Of a stretch of DNA of 10,000 bases, positions 4,867-10,000 are shown piece after piece. The stretch spans positions 1 through 10,000 of the forward strand of contig JBHEMR010000030.1 of assembly GCA_046262495.1 (NCBI GenBank), written 5' to 3'. Each line of letters starts with the position of its first letter. Position 1 is the stretch's first letter. Under the pieces are notes generated by a model. That model had not been told where the DNA came from. It was given only the letters and a program-made list of their open reading frames with translations, and searched no databases. This stretch comes from GCA-003244245 sp046262495. GTDB lineage: Bacteria; Actinomycetota; Actinomycetes; Mycobacteriales; Pseudonocardiaceae. A program made the position numbers and the translations under genes.

Positions 4867-7029
4867 ATGATTCGCTGGGACACTGACGCTGACGGCGGGA
4901 ACAGAATCGTGACGCTGACAATGGACGACGCCGAGCGTTCGGCAAACACGATGAACGACCGTTATGTCACCTCGATGGCCGAGACGCTGGATCGTCTGGA
5001 CGCTGAGCGGGACTCGATCACCGGGGTCATCCTCACTTCGGCGAAGAAGACGTTCTTCGCCGGCGCTGACCTCAACGCTCTGCGCGACGTCACGCCGGAT
5101 AACGCCCGCGAGTTCGCCGCCCACATCGCGCTGCTCAAGGGCCAACTGCGGCGGCTGGAGAAGCTGGGCAAGCCGGTTGTCGCCGCGATCAACGGCACCG
5201 CGCTCGGGGGCGGCCTGGAGATCGCGCTGGCCTGCCACCACCGCATCGCGCTGGACAATCCGGCCACCAAGATCGGCTTCCCCGAGGTTACCCTCGGGAT
5301 ACTGCCGGGTCTGGGCGGGGTGGTCCGCACGGTCCGGATGCTCGGTCTGATGACCGCGCTGACGCAGCTGCTGATGCAAGGGCAGCAGCTACGTCCGGCG
5401 CAGGCCAAGGAGACCGGCATCGTCGACGAGGTGGTCGCAACTCCGGACGAGATGTTCGCGCGAGCGCGCGAGTGGATCGCGGCGCACCCGCGGGCGCAGC
5501 AGCCCTGGGACATCCGCGGCTACAAGATCCCCGGTGGTACGCCGTCCACTCCGGCGTTGGCGCAGATGCTGCCAGCGTTCCCGGCCACCCTGGGCAAGCA
5601 ACTCAAGGGCGCGCCGATGCCGGCCCCGCATCACATCCTGTGCGCCGCAGTGGAGGGCTCGCAGGTGGACTTCGACACCGCGCTGGCGATTGAGAGCCGC
5701 TACTTCATGGACCTGGCCACCGGCCAGGTCGCCAAGAACATGATCAAAGCGTTCTTCTTCGACCTGCAGCACATCAACAAGGGCGGCAGCCGGCCCGACG
5801 GTTATCCGCGGCGTACCTTCGGCAAGGTCGGCGTGCTCGGCGCCGGAATGATGGGCGCTGGCATCGCCTACTCGTGCGCCCGCGCGGGCATGGACGTCGT
5901 GCTCAAGGATGTGGATCTCGCGGCGGCGACCAAGGGCAAGGGCTATTCGGATCGAGTGCTGGACAAGGCCGTTTCCCGTGGTCGATCCACCGCCGAGCAG
6001 CGTGATGCGCTACTGGCCCGGATCACCCCGACCGCCGATGCGGCCGATCTGAAGGGCTGCGACCTGGTGATCGAGGCGGTGTTCGAGGACCCGGCGCTGA
6101 AAAAAAAGGTCTTCGCCGAGATCCTCGACGTGGTGGATCCCGATGCACTGCTGTGCTCGAACACCTCAACGCTGCCGATCACCGATCTGGCGTCGGGAGT
6201 GGACCGCCCGGCTGACTTCCTCGGCCTGCACTTCTTCTCCCCGGTGGACAAGATGCCGCTGGTGGAGATCGTCCGCGGGGAGCAGACGTCGGACGCCACG
6301 CTGGCTGCCGCCGTGGACGTGGTGCAACAGATCCGCAAGACCCCGATCGTCGTCAACGACAGCCGCGGCTTTTTCACCAGCCGGGTCATCGGCACCTTCC
6401 TCAACGAGGGTGTCGCGATGCTCGCCGAGGGCGCGCCCCCGGCGTCCATCGAGCAGGCCACCTTGCAGGCCGGCTACCCGGCGCCTGTGCTGCAGCTGAT
6501 GGACGAGCTGACCCTGAGCCTGACCCGCATGATCCGTGAGCAGACCCGGCGCGGTGTCGAGGCCGCCGGGGGTACCTGGACCGCGCATCCGGCCGACGCG
6601 ATCGTCGACCGGATGGTGCTGGAGCTTGGCCGCCCCGGGCGGTCCGGTGGCGCCGGGTTCTACGAGTACGAGGTTGGCCGGCGCACCCGCTTGTGGCCTG
6701 GCCTGGCCGAGCACTTCGGACCGTTCACTCCGGATGCGATCCCGTTTGCGGATATGAAAGAGAGGATGCTGTTCGTCGAGGCGCTGGAGACCGTGAAGTG
6801 CCTCGACGAGGGTGTGATCACCTCGGTACCGGACGCCAACATCGGCTCGATCATGGGGATCGGGTTCCCGCCGTGGACCGGCGGCGTGGTGCAGTTCATC
6901 AACGGCTACCCCGGTGGGCTGGCCGCCTTCGTCGTCCGTGCGCGCGAACTCGCTGATCGCTACGGCCCCCGCTTCACCCCACCCACGTCACTGATCGCCA
7001 AAGCCGATGCCGGCGAGTCGTTCGACTAG
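4867..7029 (+). CDS. fadB: Trifunctional-type FadB: enoyl-CoA hydratase / 3-hydroxyacyl-CoA dehydrogenase
   Basis: Bifunctional beta-oxidation protein that hydrates trans-2-enoyl-CoA and then oxidises the 3-hydroxyacyl-CoA with NAD+. It has 720 residues, the length I recall for M. tuberculosis FadB (Rv0860). The crotonase domain (about 1-280) has the oxyanion-hole segment FFAGADLNAL (63-72) and the two catalytic glutamates, Glu118 in GGGLEIALACHHR and Glu140 in GFPEVTLGILPG. A linker holds GGTPSTPAL and QVAKNMIKAFFFDLQ. The NAD-binding fold starts at GVLGAGMMGAGIAY (GxGxxG at 325-330). His455 in GLHFFSPVDKMPLVE and Glu467 form the dehydrogenase dyad. The C-terminal helical domain includes DSRGFFTSRVIGTFLNE and DANIGSIMGIGFPPWTGG. 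All key residues are intact. AAGGGG (4856-4861) lies 5 nt before the ATG and overlaps the fadA stop, so expression is tied to fadA. Confidence 0.95.
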   Translation: MIRWDTDADGGNRIVTLTMDDAERSANTMNDRYVTSMAETLDRLDAERDSITGVILTSAKKTFFAGADLNALRDVTPDNAREFAAHIALLKGQLRRLEKLGKPVVAAINGTALGGGLEIALACHHRIALDNPATKIGFPEVTLGILPGLGGVVRTVRMLGLMTALTQLLMQGQQLRPAQAKETGIVDEVVATPDEMFARAREWIAAHPRAQQPWDIRGYKIPGGTPSTPALAQMLPAFPATLGKQLKGAPMPAPHHILCAAVEGSQVDFDTALAIESRYFMDLATGQVAKNMIKAFFFDLQHINKGGSRPDGYPRRTFGKVGVLGAGMMGAGIAYSCARAGMDVVLKDVDLAAATKGKGYSDRVLDKAVSRGRSTAEQRDALLARITPTADAADLKGCDLVIEAVFEDPALKKKVFAEILDVVDPDALLCSNTSTLPITDLASGVDRPADFLGLHFFSPVDKMPLVEIVRGEQTSDATLAAAVDVVQQIRKTPIVVNDSRGFFTSRVIGTFLNEGVAMLAEGAPPASIEQATLQAGYPAPVLQLMDELTLSLTRMIREQTRRGVEAAGGTWTAHPADAIVDRMVLELGRPGRSGGAGFYEYEVGRRTRLWPGLAEHFGPFTPDAIPFADMKERMLFVEALETVKCLDEGVITSVPDANIGSIMGIGFPPWTGGVVQFINGYPGGLAAFVVRARELADRYGPRFTPPTSLIAKADAGESFD

Positions 7030-7060
7030 CTTCACGGGCCGTTCTTAGGTGCGCTGAGCC

Positions 7061-7122
7061 TCCCGAACTAAACAGCAGAGCTGTCTGGCAGACCTGACAC
7101 AGCGCTGCTGTTTAGTTCGGGA
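7061..7122. terminator. Long perfect hairpin after the fad operon
   Basis: Arms of 18 bases (TCCCGAACTAAACAGCAG and its exact complement, 7061-7078 and 7105-7122) enclose 26 bases. The loop adds further pairing and a nested GTCTG-G-CAGAC hairpin at 7083-7093. It starts 31 bp after the fadB stop. There is no long U-tract, as is common for actinobacterial terminators. The arms are A/T-richer than their surroundings. A mobile or dispersed palindromic repeat is an alternative. CCTCCCG (7059-7065) could also pair with CGGGAGG (7124-7130) in a competing fold. Confidence 0.65.
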
Positions 7123-7169
7123 ACGGGAGGGCTTTGCCCGAGGAGGAGCCGCCGGGGGGCGTGAGCGGA

Positions 7170-7175
7170 TAGCGT
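7170..7175 (+). promoter_or_regulatory. -10 box for a leaderless permease transcript
   Basis: TAGCGT ends 6 nt before the GTG at 7182, so a start of transcription at the usual distance would fall on the start codon itself. The permease GTG has no convincing Shine-Dalgarno at the right distance (GGAGGAG at 7142-7148 is too far). The same hexamer sits in the same place before the VOC gene. No clear -35 is seen. Confidence 0.5.
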
Positions 7176-7181
7176 GGCGGC

Positions 7182-8345
7182 GTGAATCGCAGCTCGGGCC
7201 CGACCTCGGCTAGCCGTGATGCGGCGGCTGCCGTGCCTTACCCACTGCGAGTGGCGGGGGCGGTGTCGTGGCGGATGCTGGCGGTGGCCGGGTTGATCGT
7301 CGTGTTGGGCTACGTGGTGATCGCCTTGCGGCAGGTGGTGATCCCGGTGGCGGTGGCCCTGCTCCTGACCGCGTTGTTGGGGCCAGTAGTGGACTGGTTG
7401 ACCAGGCGCCGGGTGTCCAGAGGGCTGGCCACCCTGGTGGTCTTGGTCACCGGACTCGCGCTGATCGGCGGGCTGCTGGGATTCGTTATTCAGGCGTTCA
7501 TCAACGGGTTGCCCGCCCTGCAAATCCAGATCGCCAACAGTGTCCAGCAGATCCGGATGTGGCTGCAGCATCCGCCGTTCGGCCTGCCGCCAGTGAATCT
7601 GCAGAACCTGCTCGACTCCCTGAGCCGGTCGGTGGCCAATAATCGTTATGCGATCACCTCGGGCGCGTTGTCCACCGCGCTGACCGTCGGGCAGTACGTC
7701 ACCGGTGCCGCGCTGGCGTTGTTCACGTTGATCTACTTCCTCTACGGCGGCAGGTCGATGTGGCTCTTCCTGCTCGGTGCGGTACCCGGCCCGGTTCGTG
7801 ACCGAGTCGATCTCGCCGGGCAGCGCTCATTCGCCTCCTTGGTCGGGTTCATCCGGGCCACCGCGCTGGTGGCAGTGGTGGACGCGGTGGGTATCGGAAT
7901 CGGGTTGGTGGCGGTGGGCGCCCCGCTGGTGGTGCCGCTGGCCGCGTTGACGTTCCTGGCGGCGTTCATCCCGGTGGTCGGCGCGGTGGTCTCCGGTGTG
8001 GTCGCGGTGCTGGTGGTACTGGTGACCAACGGGCCGGTGCCGGCGCTGATCGTGCTCGCAGTGGTGATCGGCGTGCAGCAGTTGGAGGGCAACGTCATGC
8101 AGCCGCTGCTGATGGGCCGCGCCGTCGAGCTCAACGGGGTGGCGGTGGTGCTGGCCGTCGCGGTGGGGTCGGTGGTCGCCGGTATCGCCGGAGCCCTGCT
8201 GTCGGTGCCAGTGCTGGCCGTGCTCAACGCCGGTATCCGGGCGCTGATCAGCGGGAACCCCGAGCCTGCCGACGACTCCAAAGCCGTGGGTTCCGCATTC
8301 CCACCGGCCGACGTCCCCGCCGACCCAGAGGTCGACGACCCGTGA
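7182..8345 (+). CDS. AI-2E family (PerM/TqsA-like, formerly UPF0118) membrane transporter
   Basis: Polytopic inner-membrane protein of 387 residues, family AI-2E transporter. Hydrophobic segments lie at about 32-75 (two spans around QVVIPVAVALLLTALLGPVVDWL), 81-107, 165-188, 225-282 and 285-352. The family layout is visible: paired N-terminal helices, a soluble stretch (about 108-160, amphipathic, with LPALQIQIANSVQQIR), the FIPVVGAVVSG segment (262-272), and the C-terminal block QQLEGNVMQPLLMGR (299-313) followed by ELNGVAVVLAVAVG and AGALLSVPVLAVLNAG. The last 30 or so residues are an acidic, Pro-rich cytosolic tail. The substrate is unknown; only a few members are linked to autoinducer-2 or ion export. 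The start at GTG 7182 fits a leaderless mRNA. Its TGA overlaps the GTG of the glycosylase gene (GTGA, 8342-8345). Confidence 0.9.
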   Translation: MNRSSGPTSASRDAAAAVPYPLRVAGAVSWRMLAVAGLIVVLGYVVIALRQVVIPVAVALLLTALLGPVVDWLTRRRVSRGLATLVVLVTGLALIGGLLGFVIQAFINGLPALQIQIANSVQQIRMWLQHPPFGLPPVNLQNLLDSLSRSVANNRYAITSGALSTALTVGQYVTGAALALFTLIYFLYGGRSMWLFLLGAVPGPVRDRVDLAGQRSFASLVGFIRATALVAVVDAVGIGIGLVAVGAPLVVPLAALTFLAAFIPVVGAVVSGVVAVLVVLVTNGPVPALIVLAVVIGVQQLEGNVMQPLLMGRAVELNGVAVVLAVAVGSVVAGIAGALLSVPVLAVLNAGIRALISGNPEPADDSKAVGSAFPPADVPADPEVDDP

Positions 8346-8369
8346 GTGAAGGTCTGCGACCCGTGAGTG
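8336..8369 (+). repeat. 13-bp direct repeat with a 21-bp period at the gene junction
   Basis: CGACCCGTGAGTG occurs at 8336-8348 and again at 8357-8369. The first copy carries the permease stop and the first possible glycosylase GTG. The second copy carries another in-frame GTG (8363) and forms the left arm of the palindrome at 8358-8407. The 21-bp period keeps the reading frame. Confidence 0.8.
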
Positions 8370-8962
8370 GCGATGTGAGCCAGGAGTCGCATCGCCACTC
8401 ACGGGTCCTTGCGGACGTGCTACCCGGGCCGGGCGACCCGCCGCTGCGGGTGCTGTTCTGCGGGATCAACCCGGGCCTGACCTCCGCCGCCACCGGCCGG
8501 CACTTCGCCCGGTCGGGCAACCGCTTTTGGCCGGCGCTGCATGGCGCTGGCTTCACTCCGCGCCGGTTTCGGCCCGACGAGCAGCACCTGCTGCCCTCGC
8601 TCGGTTTAGGGATCACCAACATCGCGCCTCGGGCCACCGCCCGGGCTGACGAGCTGAGCACGGCCGAGCTGGTGACCGGCGGTGAGCGACTTCGGGATCT
8701 TGTGCGTGATCTGGGTGCGACTGCTTTGGGCGTCGTCGGCATCACCGCCTACCGGGTGGCCTTCGCGGCGCCCCGGGCCGCCGTCGGACCCCAGCCTGCC
8801 TGGGGAACGACCCTGGTCTGGACGCTGCCCAACCCGAGTGGTCTCAACGCGCACTGGTCGTTGCCGGCGATGGTGGCCGAGTTCGCCCGCTTCCGGCTGG
8901 CCGCCGCTGCGCGATTCGGGCTGTCCGATCCATCCAAGACAGCCGGTCATCCGAGGTCGTAG
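8342..8962 (+). CDS. mug: Mug-type G/U(T) mismatch-specific DNA glycosylase
   Basis: Base-excision repair enzyme of the uracil-DNA glycosylase superfamily, MUG/TDG branch. It removes uracil or damaged pyrimidines opposite G. Motif 1 GINPG (41-45, Asn43 being the usual water-activating residue), HFARSGNRFW (54-63) and the DNA-intercalation loop NPSGLNAH (164-171) are all present. E. coli Mug has 168 residues. From GTG 8342 this one has 206, with about 22 extra at the N-terminus encoded by the repeat at 8336-8407. Possible starts are GTG at 8342, 8363, 8375 and 8417. The last would begin close to where E. coli Mug does, and the first overlaps the permease stop by 4 bp. I list 8342 as the longest form, without confidence in the exact start. 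The C-terminal tail after about 186 lies outside the fold. Confidence 0.9.
   Translation: MSEGLRPVSGDVSQESHRHSRVLADVLPGPGDPPLRVLFCGINPGLTSAATGRHFARSGNRFWPALHGAGFTPRRFRPDEQHLLPSLGLGITNIAPRATARADELSTAELVTGGERLRDLVRDLGATALGVVGITAYRVAFAAPRAAVGPQPAWGTTLVWTLPNPSGLNAHWSLPAMVAEFARFRLAAAARFGLSDPSKTAGHPRS
8358..8407. repeat. REP-like palindromic element at the start of mug
   Basis: Arms GACCCGTGAGTGGCGATG (8358-8375) and its exact complement (8390-8407), 18 bases each, around a 14-base loop. It lies wholly inside the open frame of the glycosylase, before the conserved domain. The size and gene-junction position resemble bacterial REP-type repeats. I seem to recall related CCGTGAGTGG palindromes from actinobacterial genomes, but did not verify this. 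In mRNA it would fold over the upstream start codons. Confidence 0.65.
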
Positions 8963-8965
8963 CGT
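8960..8965 (+). promoter_or_regulatory. -10 box for a leaderless VOC-protein transcript
   Basis: TAGCGT begins with the TAG stop codon of mug and ends 7 nt before the ATG at 8973. A -35-like AAGACA (8936-8941) lies 18 bp upstream. There is no Shine-Dalgarno before the ATG. The same hexamer and spacing occur before the permease gene. Confidence 0.5.
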
Positions 8966-8972
8966 CGCGGTC

Positions 8973-9374
8973 ATGAGCATTGACGCGAGACTGGATGTAA
9001 TCGGACTGGTGGTGGCCGACATGGCCGTCTCCCTGGCGTTTTACCGCAGGCTGGGCGTAGACATCCCAGCCGATGCCGACGCGGCGCCGCACGTGGAGGT
9101 GGCGTTGCCGGGCGGGCTGCGACTGGCCTGGGACACCGAGGACACCATCCGATCCTTCGCCCCGAGCTGGAAGGCTGGCGGCGGTGATAGTCGCACCAGC
9201 CTGGCGTTCCGGCTGCCCGATCCCGCCGCGGTGGACACCGCCTACGCCGAGCTGACCGACGCCGGCTATCACGGTGAGCACGCCCCATGGGACGCCTTCT
9301 GGGGTCAGCGCTACGCGGTGCTACACGACCCCGACGGCCTCACCGTCGACCTGTTCGCCCCGCTCGGAAGCTGA
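8973..9374 (+). CDS. VOC (glyoxalase/bleomycin-resistance fold) protein
   Basis: Small cytosolic protein of 133 residues with the two beta-alpha-beta-beta-beta modules of the vicinal oxygen chelate superfamily. The first module opens with LDVIGLVVADMAVSLAFYRRLGV and closes with HVEVALPGGLRLAWD. The second runs from RTSLAFRLPDPAAVDTAYAEL to RYAVLHDPDGLTVDLFAPL. The usual metal-ligand positions look altered: Gly where a His often stands near the N-terminus, and Asp where the final strand often has Glu. This suggests a binding or resistance-type member rather than a glyoxalase I. The substrate cannot be told. ATG 8973 starts just before the first strand; the frame is open upstream but there it only overlaps mug. 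It lies 10 bp after mug and converges on the AraC-type gene, with 8 bp between the stops. Confidence 0.85.
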   Translation: MSIDARLDVIGLVVADMAVSLAFYRRLGVDIPADADAAPHVEVALPGGLRLAWDTEDTIRSFAPSWKAGGGDSRTSLAFRLPDPAAVDTAYAELTDAGYHGEHAPWDAFWGQRYAVLHDPDGLTVDLFAPLGS

Positions 9375-9379
9375 GCCCG

Positions 9380-9406
9380 GGATCAGCTGGCCTGGATCAG
9401 CTGGCC
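9380..9406. repeat. 13-bp tandem repeat (14-bp period) at the end of the AraC gene
   Basis: GGATCAGCTGGCC at 9380-9392 and again at 9394-9406. Read on the minus strand, the first-met copy codes for QLI, and the second, shifted by the 14-bp period, supplies AGC TGA, that is Ser and the stop codon. The stop of the regulator thus looks like the product of a short duplication. Confidence 0.75.
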
Positions 9407-10000
9407 CAGCGACACTCCAGCCAGCGCCCGCACCTCACGGGCCAGATGCGCCTGGTCGGCGAAGCCCACGCGGGCGGCGGTAGTTGCAAAAGGCACCCCC
9501 TGCGCGGCCAGCCGAAGCGCGCCCTGGAATCTGAGGATCCGACGTAGCACCGACGGCCCGTAGCCGAATGCGTTCCGGCACCGCCGATGCAACGCGCGTT
9601 CAGTCCAGCCCAGCGCATCGGCCGTCGCTGCCACGCTGGATCCTGTCCGCAGCCGGGCGAGCACTACCTCCAGCGCGATGTCCGGCGGCCAGGCACGGGA
9701 GGCCACTGCGGTAACCAGCGCGACGATCGGGTCCGGCGCCTCAGCGACCTGTTGCGAAATCGTGCTGCCGGGCCAGAGCTCCTCGAGTCGGACCCGCCGG
9801 TCCAGAAGCGCAGCCGCGGGCACCCCGAGTACACCAGGGGCCGCACCGGGTCGGAAGCGCAGGCCGGTGACCAACTGTCCGGGATCGGGCGTGGCGAGAA
9901 ATGCGCGCGAGTCCGGACCGGCGACGTACACAGCGCCGTTCATCCAGATCAGGTCCATGCATCCGTCGGGCAACACCCGCTGCTCCCGGAGCACGCTCGT
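9383..10000 (-). CDS. AraC-family transcriptional regulator (5' end outside the window)
   Basis: DNA-binding regulator with an N-terminal sensor-like domain (RVLPDGCMDLIWMNG, AGPDSRAF, GLRFRPGAAPGVLGVPAAALLDRRVRL) of the kind often placed N-terminal to AraC helix-turn-helix domains in actinobacteria. The C-terminal double helix-turn-helix has the first helix pair near SVAATADALGWTERALHRRCRNAFGYGPSVLRR and the second near ATTAARVGFADQAHLAREVRALAGVSLGQLI. The second ends in a slightly shortened tail. A GTG at 9994 could serve as a start, but family members have more residues before the LPDGCMDLIW segment and the frame stays open to the edge, so the gene probably begins outside. It converges on the VOC gene with an 8-bp gap. 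Regulators of this kind often neighbour VOC genes, but a link here is only a guess. Confidence 0.88.
   Translation of the reverse strand, partial: TSVLREQRVLPDGCMDLIWMNGAVYVAGPDSRAFLATPDPGQLVTGLRFRPGAAPGVLGVPAAALLDRRVRLEELWPGSTISQQVAEAPDPIVALVTAVASRAWPPDIALEVVLARLRTGSSVAATADALGWTERALHRRCRNAFGYGPSVLRRILRFQGALRLAAQGVPFATTAARVGFADQAHLAREVRALAGVSLGQLIQAS

Noticed and set aside
3577..5379. A 600-codon open frame on the minus strand across fadA and the front of fadB
   Set aside because: It is antisense to two genes with all catalytic residues intact. Its composition (rich in Arg, Gly, His, Gln and Asp) is that of a GC-rich shadow frame, and it has no recognisable domain.
7061..7122. Inverted terminal repeats of an insertion sequence
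   Set aside because: Only 26 bases lie between the arms and no target-site duplication is seen, so it cannot hold a transposase. A MITE-like origin is left open.
7742..8402. Two long minus-strand frames opposite the permease gene, one very rich in Thr/Ala/Ser and one rich in His
   Set aside because: The low-complexity composition is the complement of Val/Ala/Leu-rich membrane helices on the plus strand, so it is an artefact.

Overview
The window is GC-rich DNA (by eye about 65% G+C). Codons end mostly in G or C, GTG starts are frequent, and the gene set looks actinobacterial: a SigD/ShbA-like sigma factor, a Mycobacterium-type fadA-fadB pair, and TAnnnT boxes placed as for leaderless mRNAs. 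I read it as a chromosomal segment of an actinomycete, possibly in or near Mycobacteriales. I cannot name the genus, and I see no phage, plasmid, IS, tRNA, rRNA or CRISPR signal.

Layout. Bases 1-45 look like the 3' end of a plus-strand gene running into hisS. On the minus strand, a sigD-like sigma factor (2262-1357) is followed after 25 bp by a divergent, archaeal-looking histidyl-tRNA synthetase (1331-42). Bases 2263-2893 hold no confident gene. They carry two palindromes and weak ORF debris. On the plus strand, a MerR-family regulator (2894-3653) is broken by a frameshift near 3150. It is followed with overlap or very tight spacing by a thiolase (fadA, 3646-4857) and a trifunctional-type beta-oxidation protein (fadB, 4867-7029). 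A long hairpin (7061-7122) ends that unit. Next come an AI-2E family permease (7182-8345), a Mug-type DNA glycosylase (8342-8962) and a VOC/glyoxalase-fold protein (8973-9374), all plus strand. A convergent AraC-family regulator (9383 to beyond the right edge) closes the window.

How the genes fit together. merR-fadA-fadB reads as one fatty-acid beta-oxidation operon. A near-perfect 38-bp palindrome directly upstream of merR is its probable operator. FadB has the hydratase and dehydrogenase modules and FadA the thiolase, so together they cover the last three steps of each cycle. The regulator appears broken, which predicts altered control of the operon. The sigD-hisS pair differs from the mycobacterial arrangement I know, where sigD is followed by the anti-sigma gene rsdA.

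The points most worth a second look are the sigD-linked atypical HisRS, the merR frameshift beside its intact operator, a REP-like palindrome inserted where the permease and glycosylase genes meet, and the shared TAGCGT leaderless-type promoters. I did not find a clearly new multi-gene system.
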